This document shows positions 1 to 9,423 of a stretch of 64,000 nt of DNA, piece by piece. Position 1 is the stretch's first letter. Each line of letters begins with the position of its first letter. The DNA is from Candidatus Pantoea haifensis (GTDB taxonomy: Bacteria > Pseudomonadota > Gammaproteobacteria > Enterobacterales > Enterobacteriaceae), in the NCBI GenBank assembly GCA_018842655.1, contig JAGTWN010000004.1, positions 3,658,001-3,722,000 of the forward strand. Reading direction: 5' to 3'. A model generated the notes under the pieces. That model was given only the letters and a program-made list of their open reading frames with translations, searched no databases and was not told the DNA's origin. Position numbers and translations under genes: made by a program.

Positions 1-111
1 GCAGCACTGGGCGAACTGGCTAAACGTGGCGAAATCGACAAGAAAGTGGTGGCAGAAGCGATCGCTAAATTCAACATCGATGCCGATAAAGTTAACCCGC
101 GTCTGGCTTAA
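1..111 (+). CDS. aceE: Pyruvate dehydrogenase E1 component, C-terminal end (partial)
   Basis: The first 36 codons, open from base 1 and ending in TAA at 109-111, read as the C-terminus of the homodimeric pyruvate dehydrogenase E1. The tail ending DADKVNPRLA is typical of enterobacterial AceE. E1 decarboxylates pyruvate with thiamine diphosphate and passes the acetyl group to the lipoyl arms of E2. The catalytic parts lie outside the window. The aceF start follows 14 bases later, as in the usual pdhR-aceE-aceF-lpd operon. The identity rests on the short tail plus the adjacent aceF. Confidence 0.93.
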   Translation, partial: AALGELAKRGEIDKKVVAEAIAKFNIDADKVNPRLA

Positions 112-125
112 GAGGTAAATGAGTA

Positions 126-2022
126 ATGGCTACTGAAATTAAGGTACCGGATATCGGGTCTGATGAAGTTGAAGTCACCGAAATTCTGGTCAAGGTCGGC
201 GACAAGGTAGAAGCCGAGCAGTCGCTGATCACCGTTGAAGGTGATAAAGCGTCGATGGAAGTTCCTTCGCCGCAAGCGGGCGTGGTGAAAGAGATCAAAA
301 TCACGACCGGCGATAAAGTCGAAACCGGCTCCCTGATCATGGTGTTTGACGCAGAAGGTGCAGCAGAAGCTGCACCCGCACCCGCTGAAGCGCCAAAAGA
401 GCAGGCTGCACCGGCTCCGGCAGCGGCCGCAACGGCCAGCAAAGATGTCAACGTCCCAGACATCGGCGGTGATGAAGTTGAAGTCACTGAGATTCTGGTG
501 AAAGTGGGCGACAAAGTTGACGCCGAGCAATCACTGATTGTGGTTGAAGGCGACAAAGCGTCAATGGAAGTTCCGGCACCGTTCGCGGGCGTGGTTAAAG
601 AGATCAAAATCGCGACCGGTGACAAAGTCAATACCGGCTCTCACATCATGGTATTTGAAGCTGAAGGCGCAGCACCTGCGGCTGAAGCGAAACCTCAAGT
701 GCATGAAGCCGCAGCAACGGCACCGGCCGCCGCTGCAGGCGCGAAAGAGGTCAAGGTACCGGATATCGGTGGCGATGAAGTCGAAGTGACTGAAGTGCTG
801 GTGCAAGTGGGTGACAAAGTTGACGCTGAGCAATCGCTGATTGTGGTTGAAGGCGACAAAGCGTCAATGGAAGTTCCGGCACCGTTTGCGGGCACCGTGA
901 AAGAGCTGAAAGTGTCAACCGGCGATAAAGTCAGCACCGGTTCACTGATCATGGTGTTTGAAGTCGAAGGCGCGGCACCGGCTGCAGCGCCAGCGGCGAA
1001 GCAGGAAGCGGCTGCACCCGCGAAAGCTGAAGCTGCCCCGGCTGCGGCTCCCGCTCCGGCAAAAGCAGACGCGAAAGGCGAGTTTGCTGAGAACGATGCC
1101 TACGTACACGCCACGCCAGTTATCCGTCGTCTGGCGCGTGAGTTCGGTGTTAACCTGGCGAAAGTCAAAGGCACCGGCCGCAAAGGTCGCATCCTGAAAG
1201 AAGACATTCAGGCCTATGTGAAAGATGCCGTGAAGCGCGCTGAAGCAGCACCTGCCGCTGCCGCCAGCGGGGGTGGTTTGCCGGGTATGCTGCCATGGCC
1301 AAAAGTAGACTTCAGCAAGTTCGGTGAAATCGAAGAAGTCGAACTGGGCCGTATCCAGAAAATTTCCGGTGCGAACCTGAGCCGTAACTGGGTGATGATC
1401 CCCACGTTACGCATTTCGACAAAACGGATATCACCGATCTGGAAGCCTTCCGCAAGCAGCAGAACGCCGAAGCTGAAAAGCGCAAGCTGGATGTGAAGTA
1501 CACCCCGGTAGTGTTCATCATGAAAGCGGTTGCGGCTGCACTTGAGCAGATGCCACGTTTCAACAGCTCACTGTCTGAAGATGCGCAGAAGCTGACGCTG
1601 AAGAAATACATCAACATCGGTGTGGCGGTTGATACGCCAAACGGCCTGGTTGTTCCTGTGTTTAAAGACGTAAACAAGAAAGGCATCACTGAGCTGTCTC
1701 GTGAGCTAATGGCAACATCGAAGAAAGCACGCGATGGCAAGCTGACCGCAGGCGATATGCAGGGTGGATGCTTTACCATTTCCAGCCTGGGTGGCCTGGG
1801 GACAACGCACTTCGCGCCGATCGTGAATGCGCCAGAAGTGGCTATTCTTGGTGTCTCTAAGTCTGCGATGGAGCCGGTGTGGAATGGTAAAGAGTTTGCG
1901 CCGCGTCTGATGATGCCGATCTCTCTCTCTTTGACCACCGAGTGATCGATGGTGCTGATGGTGCGCGTTTCATTACTATCATTGGCAATATGCTGTCAGA
2001 CATTCGTCGTCTGGTGATGTAA
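126..2022 (+). CDS. aceF: Pyruvate dehydrogenase E2, dihydrolipoyl acetyltransferase (two apparent frameshifts)
   Basis: E2 core of the pyruvate dehydrogenase complex; it transfers acetyl groups from lipoamide to CoA. Three N-terminal lipoyl domains (about residues 1-80, 105-185, 208-288) each carry the EGDKASMEV motif, with lipoylated lysines at about 41, 144 and 245. Ala/Pro-rich linkers separate them. A peripheral subunit-binding domain follows ([13 protein letters not shown]...), then the catalytic domain, ending with the [11 protein letters not shown] active-site motif after frame correction. The frame breaks at the C run 1400-1403 and at the T run 1930-1932. Adding one base at each gives a continuous 632-residue protein, close to the usual 630. 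AAGAGG at 111-116 precedes the ATG. The breaks look like sequencing errors. Confidence 0.95.
534..886 (+). repeat. 50-bp direct repeat between lipoyl-domain segments of aceF
   Basis: Bases 534-583 and 837-886 are identical over 50 bp, 303 bp apart. They encode the lipoylation-site region of lipoyl domains 2 and 3 ([16 protein letters not shown]...). Domain 1 is related but less identical. This is ordinary internal domain duplication, with recent homogenisation of copies 2 and 3. It is a possible site for domain loss by recombination or for misassembly. Confidence 0.9.
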
Positions 2023-2030
2023 GAGTACAC

Positions 2031-2056
2031 AGAAGGCCGGCATCTGCCGGCCTTCT
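2031..2056 (+). terminator. Strong hairpin after aceF
   Basis: A 10-bp perfect stem (AGAAGGCCGG / CCGGCCTTCT) with loop CATCTG starts 9 bases after the aceF stop. There is no real U-tract after it (TTGTAACATT). It may act as an mRNA-stabilising or partial-termination hairpin between aceEF and the separately promoted lpdA. Confidence 0.6.
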
Positions 2057-2078
2057 TGTAACATTCGTCGCACCGCGG

Positions 2079-2107
2079 TTGGCAGTTTGTTAACAATTCT
2101 GTAAACT
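2079..2107 (+). promoter_or_regulatory. Likely sigma70 promoter of lpdA
   Basis: A -35 TTGGCA (2079-2084) and a -10 TAAACT (2102-2107) are separated by exactly 17 bp. The spacer includes GTTAACAATT, which resembles the A/T-rich GTTAA half-sites bound by ArcA. In E. coli, lpd has its own promoter and is ArcA-repressed. The match is by eye; the promoter call is inferred. Confidence 0.6.
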
Positions 2108-2321
2108 CTTGCGGTGAAAGTCCCGGTGGAAAGAGGGCATCCTGAGCCTATTCCATTAGGCGTAATTGGCGCAGTCAGTTTGTAGTCGATCAGCGCGTAG
2201 AACGCAGCCGTACCGGATGTACGTGAGGTGTTCGGGCACTGTCCAAACGCAAAATGGCCAGTGAAATAGCCTAATGGGATAGGCTCAACGTCTGACCCGC
2301 CGGAAATCAAAATAAGAGGTC
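2108..2321 (+). other. Long lpdA leader with a 19-bp inverted repeat
   Basis: There is no gene in the ~300 bases between aceF and lpdA. The leader holds an inverted repeat, TGAGCCTATTCCATTAGGC (2143-2161) against GCCTAATGGGATAGGCTCA (2267-2285), 18 of 19 positions complementary, enclosing about 105 bases. A small CGTAC/GTACG stem sits near the middle (around 2208-2222). In RNA this would close a long stem-loop ending about 30 bases before the lpdA ribosome-binding site. It could be a small non-autonomous repeat element or a structured leader; I do not recognise the family. Confidence 0.55.
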
Positions 2322-2324
2322 ATG

Positions 2325-3749
2325 ATGAGTACAGAGATTAAAACTCAAGTCGTGGTACTTGGGGCTGGTCCTGCAGGTTACTCTGCAGCCTTCCGTTGCG
2401 CTGATTTAGGTCTGGAAACCGTACTGGTAGAGCGTTACAGCACCCTGGGTGGTGTTTGTCTGAACGTTGGCTGTATCCCGTCTAAGGCGCTGCTGCACGT
2501 TGCTAAAGTGATCGAAGAGGCTAAAGCACTCGAAGATCACGGCGTGGTGTTTGGTCAGCCCTCTACTGACATCAACAAAATTCGTAGCTGGAAAGAGAAA
2601 GTTATTAACCAACTGACTGGCGGCCTGTCTGGCATGGCGAAGGCGCGTAAAGTCAAAGTGGTTAATGGCCTGGGTAAATTTACCGGTGCTAACACGCTGG
2701 TAGTGGAAGGCGAAGGTGGTGCAACCACCATCAACTTCGATAACGCTATTATTGCTGCGGGTTCACGTCCAATCGAACTGCCATTCATTCCTCATGAAGA
2801 TCCACGCGTGTGGGACTCAACTGCTGCGCTGGAACTGAAAGAAGTGCCGAAGCGTCTGCTGGTCATGGGCGGCGGTATCATTGGTCTGGAAATGGCAACT
2901 GTTTATCACGCTCTGGGTTCAGAGATCGATGTCGTCGAGATGTTTGACCAGGTGATCCCGGCTGCTGATAAAGACGTGGTAAAAGTCTTCACCAAGCGCA
3001 TCAGCAAGAAATTTAACCTGATGCTGGAAACCAAAGTAACCGCTGTTGAAGCGAAAGACGATGGTATCTACGTTTCTATGGAAGGCAAAAAAGCCCCTGG
3101 CGAAGCACAGCGTTACGACGCAGTGCTGGTAGCGATTGGTCGTGTGCCAAACGGTAAGGGTCTTGATGCCGGCAAGGCGGGTGTGGAAGTGGATGACCGT
3201 GGCTTCATCCGCGTTGACAAGCAAATGCGCACTAACGTGCCGCACATCTTTGCTATCGGCGATATCGTCGGTCAGCCGATGCTGGCGCACAAAGGCGTAC
3301 ACGAAGGTCACGTAGCGGCAGAAGTTATTTCCGGCTTGAAGCACTATTTCGATCCGAAAGTCATTCCATCAATCGCTTACACTGAGCCAGAAGTTGCATG
3401 GGTGGGTCTGACCGAGAAAGAAGCGAAAGAGAAGGGCATCAGCTATGAAACTGCTACCTTCCCGTGGGCAGCTTCAGGCCGTGCTATCGCTTCTGACTGT
3501 GCAGACGGTATGACCAAGCTGATTTTCGACAAAGAGACGCACCGTGTTATCGGTGGCGCTGTAGTCGGCACCAACGGTGGCGAGCTGCTGGGTGAAATTG
3601 GTCTGGCAATTGAGATGGGTTGTGATGCGGAAGATATCGCGCTGACCATCCACGCTCACCCAACGCTGCATGAATCTGTTGGTCTGGCGGCAGAAGTGTT
3701 TGAAGGCAGCATTACTGACCTGCCAAATGCGAAAGCGAAAAAGAAATAA
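2325..3749 (+). CDS. lpdA: Dihydrolipoyl dehydrogenase (E3)
   Basis: FAD enzyme that reoxidises dihydrolipoamide with NAD+ for the pyruvate and 2-oxoglutarate dehydrogenase complexes and the glycine cleavage system. The 474 residues match the family length. The FAD-binding motif GAGPAG lies at residues 13-18, the redox-active disulfide in GGVCLNVGCIPSK (Cys45, Cys50), an NAD-binding GGGIIGLE motif in the middle, and the catalytic HAHPTLHE near the C-terminus. Two adjacent ATGs are possible (2322, 2325). I choose 2325 because AGAGG at 2315-2319 then sits 5 bases upstream, and because relatives start MSTEIKTQ. It is separated from aceF by its own promoter and leader. Confidence 0.97.
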   Translation: MSTEIKTQVVVLGAGPAGYSAAFRCADLGLETVLVERYSTLGGVCLNVGCIPSKALLHVAKVIEEAKALEDHGVVFGQPSTDINKIRSWKEKVINQLTGGLSGMAKARKVKVVNGLGKFTGANTLVVEGEGGATTINFDNAIIAAGSRPIELPFIPHEDPRVWDSTAALELKEVPKRLLVMGGGIIGLEMATVYHALGSEIDVVEMFDQVIPAADKDVVKVFTKRISKKFNLMLETKVTAVEAKDDGIYVSMEGKKAPGEAQRYDAVLVAIGRVPNGKGLDAGKAGVEVDDRGFIRVDKQMRTNVPHIFAIGDIVGQPMLAHKGVHEGHVAAEVISGLKHYFDPKVIPSIAYTEPEVAWVGLTEKEAKEKGISYETATFPWAASGRAIASDCADGMTKLIFDKETHRVIGGAVVGTNGGELLGEIGLAIEMGCDAEDIALTIHAHPTLHESVGLAAEVFEGSITDLPNAKAKKK

Positions 3750-3770
3750 GTCTGTTTAGCATCTGAATTA

Positions 3771-3796
3771 ACGGCTCCGAAAGGGGCCGTTTTTTT
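3771..3796 (+). terminator. Rho-independent terminator of lpdA
   Basis: Stem ACGGCTCC / GGGGCCGT with a GAAA tetraloop (3771-3790), followed by a run of seven T (3790-3796), 21 bases after the lpdA stop. Confidence 0.9.
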
Positions 3797-4215
3797 ATCC
3801 ATCAATGGCGTAATCCGATGCGGTTAATATAACGCCCGGCTTTTTTAACCATTATTTCATCTGGCAGGTGTGAAGAAGATTTTTGTCGCGGCCTGCTGCG
3901 TTTTCAGCCGCAAGCGCAGGGGCATAACCAAAAGTGAGTGAATCAACGTACTGAAAGGGCACAAGGTTATGACGCGGCGGCAGCTTAGCTGGCGCTGGCG
4001 TGAGTATCAGCCAAAGGCGACGACACCTGCTGTTCCGGACGCCAGCAAAACCTTTTCTCTGAGGGAGAACGGTGCGGCGATAAATATTATGCTGCACGCG
4101 GCGGATTTGACGCAGCCCGGTAACCGGTTTAGCCCGCTCTGTAGCCACAATGAATATTACCCCGGCGGTCCATTCCAGTGCATTGATTGTTAATCTTTTT
4201 TAACTTCAGCAGGCG
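3797..4215. other. Non-coding or unrecognised stretch between lpdA and acnB
   Basis: E. coli has yacH here; nothing similar is visible. Open frames exist on both strands (3969-4193 plus, 74 codons; 3852-4148 minus, 98 codons). Neither has a convincing ribosome-binding site or a product I recognise, and the plus frame has an unusual Trp/Arg-rich composition. The plus frame does end 22 bases before a good terminator, so a small transcript or short gene cannot be excluded. Confidence 0.4.
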
Positions 4216-4246
4216 AAAAAGCAGGGGCATGCCACCCTGCTTTTTT
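4216..4246. terminator. Orphan terminator hairpin upstream of acnB
   Basis: An A5 tract (4216-4220), stem GCAGGG / CCCTGC (4221-4226 and 4235-4240) and T6 (4241-4246) form a classical, potentially bidirectional rho-independent terminator. The lpdA terminator already lies 420 bases upstream, so this one implies a transcript that starts between them, or one coming from the right on the minus strand. Confidence 0.8.
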
Positions 4247-4312
4247 GTCTGCGCCCCGTTTAACAGGGCATTCTGCTACAGAAGTTGGCAATGTTGCTTT
4301 TTTGTAAACAGA

Positions 4313-4341
4313 TTAACAATCGAGCGAAATCCTGCTATGCT
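4313..4341 (+). promoter_or_regulatory. Likely sigma70 promoter of acnB
   Basis: TTAACA (4313-4318) and TATGCT (4336-4341) are separated by 17 bp, with a TG extended -10 motif at 4333-4334. The start of acnB lies about 90 bases downstream. Confidence 0.65.
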
Positions 4342-4435
4342 GCCCCTCGCGGAACCGGGCACCTTACCCTACTCACGGAATGCTTTGCCATCGGGGTGCA
4401 CCGGAAACCCATACAATGAGAGCGAGGAGAACGTC

Positions 4436-7033
4436 GTGCTAGAAGAATACCGTAAGCACGTTGCTGAGCGTGCAGCCCAGGGGATCGTACCTAAGCCTTT
4501 AGATGCTTCCCAAATGGCCGCGCTGGTTGAACTGCTGAAAAGCCCGCCTGCGGGTGAAGAAGAATTTTTGACCGATCTGTTGGTCAACCGTGTCCCACCC
4601 GGCGTCGATGAAGCGGCGTATGTAAAAGCTGGATTCCTGGCGGCTATCGCCAAAGGCGAAACAACCTCTCCTCTGGTATCCCCTGAAAAAGCGGTCGAGC
4701 TGCTTGGTACCATGCAAGGCGGTTACAACATCCATCCGCTGATTGACGCTCTGGACAACGCTAAGCTGGCCCCTGGCGCAGCAAAAGCCCTTTCTCATAC
4801 GCTGCTGATGTTTGACAGCTTCTACGATGTAGAAGAGAAAGCAAAAGCGGGTAATGAATACGCTCAACAGGTGATGCAATCGTGGGCGGAAGCGGAATGG
4901 TATCTGTCACGTCCAGAACTGGCAGAAAAAATCACCGTTACGGTTTTCAAAGTCACTGGCGAAACGAATACCGATGATCTCTCTCCGGCGCCTGATGCCT
5001 GGTCACGCCCTGACATTCCTCTGCACGCGCTGGCGATGCTGAAGAATGCCCGCGAAGGTATTGAACCTGATGAGCCAGGTAATATCGGCCCCATCAAACA
5101 GATTGAGGCGCTGCAGGCCAAAGGCTTCCCGCTGGCGTATGTCGGTGACGTTGTTGGTACCGGTTCATCGCGTAAATCAGCCACCAACTCGGTGCTGTGG
5201 TTTATGGGTGACGACATCCCGAACGTGCCGAATAAAAAAGGCGGCGGCGTGGTGCTGGGCGGTAAAATCGCACCGATCTTCTTCAACACGATGGAAGATG
5301 CAGGCGCACTGCCAATCGAAGTGGATGTCAACGAACTGAACATGGGCGATGTCATCGACATCTATCCATTCAAAGGTGAGGTTCGCCACCACGAAACCGG
5401 CGATCTGCTGGCCAGTTTTGAACTGAAAACCGACGTGCTGATTGATGAAGTGCGTGCTGGTGGTCGTATCCCGCTGATTATCGGTCGCGGTCTGACCAGT
5501 AAAGCGCGCGAGTCACTTGGCCTGCCGCACAGCGATGTGTTCCGTCAGGCAAAAGATGTCGCAGAAAGCACGCGTGGCTATTCACTGGCACAGAAAATGG
5601 TTGGCCGTGCCTGTGGCGTAGAAGGCATTCGCCCGGGCGCTTATTGCGAACCCAAAATGACCTCGGTGGGTTCTCAGGACACTACCGGTCCAATGACCCG
5701 TGATGAGCTGAAAGATTTGGCCTGCCTTGGCTTCTCGGCTGATTTGGTCATGCAGTCCTTCTGCCATACCGCAGCTTATCCAAAGCCGGTTGACGTGAAT
5801 ACACACCATACGCTGCCAGACTTCATTATGAACCGTGGCGGTGTATCATTGCGTCCGGGTGACGGCGTGATTCACTCATGGCTGAACCGTATGCTGTTGC
5901 CTGACACCGTTGGTACCGGTGGTGATTCACACACCCGTTTCCCAATCGGTATTTCGTTCCCGGCAGGTTCTGGTCTGGTGGCATTTGCCGCAGCGACCGG
6001 CGTCATGCCTCTGGATATGCCAGAGTCAGTGCTGGTGCGCTTCAAAGGCAAAATGCAGCCGGGCATCACCCTGCGCGATCTGGTACACGCGATTCCGCTG
6101 TACGCGATCAAGCAAGGTTTGCTGACTGTTGAGAAGAAAGGCAAGAAGAACATCTTCTCTGGCCGTATTCTCGAAATCGAAGGTTTGCCGGATCTGAAAG
6201 TTGAGCAAGCGTTTGAACTGACCGATGCGTCAGCGGAGCGTTCGGCTGCAGGTTGCACCATCAAGCTGGATCAGGCACCGATTAAGGAATACCTGACCTC
6301 CAATATCGTACTGCTGAAGTGGATGATTGCAGAAGGCTATGGCGATCGTCGTACGCTGGAGCGTCGTATTGAAGGCATGGAAAAATGGCTGGCGAATCCG
6401 CAATTGCTTGAAGCCGATGCTGATGCGGAATACGCAGCAGTGATCGACATCGATCTGGCGGAGATCAAAGAGCCAATTTTGTGTGCGCCAAACGATCCCG
6501 ATGATGCGCGCTGGTTGTCAGACGTGCAGGGCGAGAAGATTGACGAAGTGTTTATCGGCTCGTGCATGACTAACATCGGTCACTTCCGTGCGGCCGGTAA
6601 GCTGCTTGATAGCCATAAAGGCCAACTGCCAACACGTCTTTGGGTGGCACCGCCAACCAAGATGGATGCGGCGCAGTTGACTGAAGAGGGCTATTACAGC
6701 GTGTTCGGTAAAAGCGGTGCGCGTATTGAGATCCCAGGCTGCTCATTGTGCATGGGTAACCAGGCGCGTGTAGCAGATGGTGCCACGGTGGTATCGACTT
6801 CAACCCGTAACTTCCCGAACCGTCTGGGAACCGGCGCTAACGTCTTCCTGGCGTCAGCGGAACTGGCTGCGGTCTCGTCTCTGTTAGGTAAATTGCCTAC
6901 GCCAGATGAGTATCAACAGTTCATGTTGCAGGTGGATAAAACCGCCAGCGATACCTATCGCTACCTGAACTTCGATCAGCTGAATCAGTACACTGAGAAA
7001 GCCGACGGCGTCATTTTCCAGACCGCGGTGTAA
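4436..7033 (+). CDS. acnB: Aconitate hydratase B
   Basis: Bifunctional aconitase and 2-methylisocitrate dehydratase of the TCA and methylcitrate cycles; it carries a [4Fe-4S] cluster. The 865-residue protein aligns along its whole length with E. coli AcnB. The order is the N-terminal HEAT-like domain, the swivel domain ([16 protein letters not shown]), then the aconitase core. The cluster cysteines are visible in SCMTNIGHF and [10 protein letters not shown] place the start at GTG 4436, giving [11 protein letters not shown], because GAGGAG at 4424-4429 is six bases upstream. The frame is open further upstream without homology. In relatives the apo-protein binds its own mRNA; nothing here tests that. 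Confidence 0.97.
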   Translation: MLEEYRKHVAERAAQGIVPKPLDASQMAALVELLKSPPAGEEEFLTDLLVNRVPPGVDEAAYVKAGFLAAIAKGETTSPLVSPEKAVELLGTMQGGYNIHPLIDALDNAKLAPGAAKALSHTLLMFDSFYDVEEKAKAGNEYAQQVMQSWAEAEWYLSRPELAEKITVTVFKVTGETNTDDLSPAPDAWSRPDIPLHALAMLKNAREGIEPDEPGNIGPIKQIEALQAKGFPLAYVGDVVGTGSSRKSATNSVLWFMGDDIPNVPNKKGGGVVLGGKIAPIFFNTMEDAGALPIEVDVNELNMGDVIDIYPFKGEVRHHETGDLLASFELKTDVLIDEVRAGGRIPLIIGRGLTSKARESLGLPHSDVFRQAKDVAESTRGYSLAQKMVGRACGVEGIRPGAYCEPKMTSVGSQDTTGPMTRDELKDLACLGFSADLVMQSFCHTAAYPKPVDVNTHHTLPDFIMNRGGVSLRPGDGVIHSWLNRMLLPDTVGTGGDSHTRFPIGISFPAGSGLVAFAAATGVMPLDMPESVLVRFKGKMQPGITLRDLVHAIPLYAIKQGLLTVEKKGKKNIFSGRILEIEGLPDLKVEQAFELTDASAERSAAGCTIKLDQAPIKEYLTSNIVLLKWMIAEGYGDRRTLERRIEGMEKWLANPQLLEADADAEYAAVIDIDLAEIKEPILCAPNDPDDARWLSDVQGEKIDEVFIGSCMTNIGHFRAAGKLLDSHKGQLPTRLWVAPPTKMDAAQLTEEGYYSVFGKSGARIEIPGCSLCMGNQARVADGATVVSTSTRNFPNRLGTGANVFLASAELAAVSSLLGKLPTPDEYQQFMLQVDKTASDTYRYLNFDQLNQYTEKADGVIFQTAV

Positions 7034-7053
7034 CCACCAGTGCGATGCAATCA

Positions 7054-7077
7054 GGGGCGACGATTCGTCCCTTTTTT
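7054..7077 (+). terminator. Rho-independent terminator of acnB
   Basis: Stem GGGGCGA / TCGTCCC (7054-7060, 7065-7071) with loop CGAT and T6 (7072-7077), 20 bases after the stop. Confidence 0.85.
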
Positions 7078-7232
7078 ATGGCTGCGATTTAGGCAGTTAG
7101 CCAGCTTACAGGCCTTAAAGAAAAGGCTGGAAATCGCCGGACAGCCTGCAATAATGCGCGCCTTGTCACACATTGCTGCAGAGCCTGCGCTGAAACTCAT
7201 TAAAAGGCGCAGCGAATGCAGAGGAAAACGCG

Positions 7233-7607
7233 ATGGAATATGAATTTTTACGCGACGTAACCGGCCAGGTTAGGGTGCGTATGTCAATGGACCATGAAGC
7301 CGTGGGCCATTGGTTCAACGAAGAAGTTAAAAACAACCTCTCTTTGCTGGATGAGGTGGAAGCTGCGGTACGTGATGTCAAAGGTAGCGAGCGCCAGTGG
7401 CAGCGGGTTGGCCATGAATACACTCTCTGGCTGGATGAAGAAGAGGTCATGATCCGCGCTAACCTGCTGGCGCTGGAAGATGAGGGCATGGAAGAGGGCA
7501 TGAATTATTACAACGAAGAGAGCCTCTCATTTTGTGGTGTGGAAGATTTTCTCGCGGTGATCGCAGCGTATCGCCAGTTTTTACAGCAGTACGGCAGTAA
7601 AGGCTGA
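7233..7607 (+). CDS. yacL: UPF0231 family protein YacL
   Basis: Acidic 124-residue protein of unknown function, similar along its length to E. coli YacL (start [20 protein letters not shown], then [12 protein letters not shown] and YRQFLQQYG near the end). It has no signal peptide or membrane segment. AGAGG (7220-7224) precedes the ATG. Its place directly after acnB is conserved in enterobacteria. The family assignment is firm; no biochemical role is known to me. Confidence 0.92.
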   Translation: MEYEFLRDVTGQVRVRMSMDHEAVGHWFNEEVKNNLSLLDEVEAAVRDVKGSERQWQRVGHEYTLWLDEEEVMIRANLLALEDEGMEEGMNYYNEESLSFCGVEDFLAVIAAYRQFLQQYGSKG

Positions 7608-7783
7608 AGGGCATCGGCTGTTCAGCCCTGATCGTTCATTTTCCCCCGCAAACCTTTTTGCTGGCCTGCTTTTTCCTGCTTCAGGACCCCGGCACCGCGT
7701 TTGATATCGCCTGGACAGGTAAAGCGAAGTCTGAGAGCATGGCGATCTCCATCAAACTCGCGATGCAGCTCGTACAGGGAAAT

Positions 7784-8545
7784 ATGAAGGGACAAAGTCG
7801 TCTTGATCAGATTATGGATTATCTGAAGAGTCATAATCTGGTGACGGTAGAGCAGCTGGTGAGCGCCATTTGCGCCTCACCGGCTACCATCCGGCGTGAT
7901 TTGATTAAGCTGGATAAAGAGGGCGTAATCAGCCGCAGCCACGGCGGCGTCACCCTGAACCGCTTTATTCCAAGCCAGCCCACCACGCTGGAGAAGATGC
8001 AGCGCAACCTGGCTGAGAAGCAGGCGATTGCAGAGCTGGCCGCCCGTTTTGTGCAGTCCGGCGACGCGGTAGTGCTGGATGCGGGCACCACCATGCTTGA
8101 ACTGGCGCGACAGCTGACGCATCTGCCGCTGCGGGTCATCACGGCTGATTTACATATCGCGCTGTTTCTGTCTGAATTCAAACAGATTGAAGTTACCATT
8201 ATCGGCGGTCGCATTGATGACTCCAGCCAGTCCTGCATTGGCGAGCATGGCCGCCGCCTGTTGCGCAGCATCAATCCTGACATCGCTTTTGTCAGCTGTA
8301 ACTCGTGGAGCCTGGAGCGCGGTATTACCACCCCCACAGAAGAAAAAGCGGGACTGAAATACGATCTGCTGGCAAATGCCGGGCGACGGGTGCTGCTGGC
8401 CGACAGCAGTAAATATGGTTCATGGTCGCTGTTTTGCGCTTCACCGCTTGAACGTTTAACCGACGTGGTTACGGATAATCGGCTGGATGAAAAGGTAGGG
8501 CGCGAGTTACGCGAACGCGGTATTGCCCTGCTGTTGACGGCGTAG
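7784..8545 (+). CDS. DeoR-family transcriptional regulator
   Basis: About 253 residues. The N-terminal winged helix-turn-helix ([20 protein letters not shown], then [14 protein letters not shown]) is typical of the DeoR family. The C-terminal half is the sugar-phosphate sensor fold, with [13 protein letters not shown] and LLADSSKYG as hallmarks. Family members usually repress sugar or nucleoside catabolic operons and respond to a phosphorylated intermediate. No such operon is adjacent, so the target is unknown. The frame is open back to 7658. I take ATG 7784 ([16 protein letters not shown]), where family alignments begin, but its spacing from AGGGA (7776-7780) is short. E. coli has no regulator at this site. 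Confidence 0.85.
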   Translation: MKGQSRLDQIMDYLKSHNLVTVEQLVSAICASPATIRRDLIKLDKEGVISRSHGGVTLNRFIPSQPTTLEKMQRNLAEKQAIAELAARFVQSGDAVVLDAGTTMLELARQLTHLPLRVITADLHIALFLSEFKQIEVTIIGGRIDDSSQSCIGEHGRRLLRSINPDIAFVSCNSWSLERGITTPTEEKAGLKYDLLANAGRRVLLADSSKYGSWSLFCASPLERLTDVVTDNRLDEKVGRELRERGIALLLTA

Positions 8546-8600
8546 CGTTGGGGTGAAGTCAGCAGGTCGCAGAGGACGTGATCAGACCGCACCCTTCACA

Positions 8601-9410
8601 TTAAAATGTCTTCAGCCCCACTGCCGGAATATTGCGGCCGTAGTAGATTTCACGCATTTCTTTCCACAGCAGGTCAGTAATACGCTTGTGCTCCTGCGGG
8701 CTGAGATCTTCTGGCCGGGTATTAAACAGGTAGTGTTTCAGGTCGAATTCTTTCAGTAGCATTTTGGTGTGAAAGATATTTTCCTGATAAACGTTCACGT
8801 CCACCATGTCATACATCGCTTTCATATCATCTGACATGAAATTTTGAATGGAGTTGATTTCGTGATCGATAAAATGCTTCACGCCATTTACATCACGAGT
8901 AAAACCGCGCACGCGGTAATCAACGGTAACGATGTCTGACTCTAACTGGTGAATCAGATAATTCAACGCCTTAAGCGGCGAAATGACGCCACAGGTAGAG
9001 ACTTCAATATCTGCGCGGAAAGTACAAAGCCCGCCTTCCGGATGGCTTTCCGGATAGGTATGTACGCAAATATGGCTTTTATCAAGATGCGCAACCACCG
9101 AGTTAGGCAGGGGTCCTGGATGCTCTGAGTTATCAATATCTTTCGGATCGATCGGCTCTTCGCTCACCAGAATGGTTACGCTTGCGCCCTGCGGTTCATA
9201 ATCCTGGCGCGCAATGTTCAATACGTTGGCACCAATGATCGAACAGGTTTCCGTCAGAATTTCAGTCAGGCGGTTAGCATTATATTGCTCATCAATATAA
9301 GCGATGTAACCATCGCGTTCAGCTTCCGTATTTGCATAGCAAATATCGTAGATACAAAAACTCAGGCTTTTAGTCAGGTTGTTGAAGCCATGTAGTTTTA
9401 GCTTTTGCAA
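8601..9410 (-). CDS. speD: S-adenosylmethionine decarboxylase proenzyme
   Basis: Makes decarboxylated SAM, the aminopropyl donor for spermidine. 269 residues, collinear with E. coli SpeD. The self-cleavage site is in [20 protein letters not shown]; Ser112 becomes the pyruvoyl group. The start is TTG at 9410, with an AAGGGGTG ribosome-binding site upstream. The E. coli gene is, to my knowledge, also TTG-started, which would keep expression low. It lies 13 bases downstream of speE in the conserved speE-speD operon. The C-terminus is slightly longer than in E. coli (ending VGLKTF). Confidence 0.96.
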   Translation of the reverse strand: MQKLKLHGFNNLTKSLSFCIYDICYANTEAERDGYIAYIDEQYNANRLTEILTETCSIIGANVLNIARQDYEPQGASVTILVSEEPIDPKDIDNSEHPGPLPNSVVAHLDKSHICVHTYPESHPEGGLCTFRADIEVSTCGVISPLKALNYLIHQLESDIVTVDYRVRGFTRDVNGVKHFIDHEINSIQNFMSDDMKAMYDMVDVNVYQENIFHTKMLLKEFDLKHYLFNTRPEDLSPQEHKRITDLLWKEMREIYYGRNIPAVGLKTF

Positions 9411-9423
9411 TTTCGTTCACCCC

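Noticed and set aside
1312-1938. 208-codon minus-strand frame inside aceF
   Set aside because: It is the antisense shadow of aceF. It has no ribosome-binding site, and the sense strand is a well-conserved catalytic domain.
3852-4148. 98-codon minus-strand frame between lpdA and acnB
   Set aside because: No ribosome-binding site, no recognisable product, and it overlaps a competing plus-strand frame of equal quality. Kept only as part of the unexplained interval.
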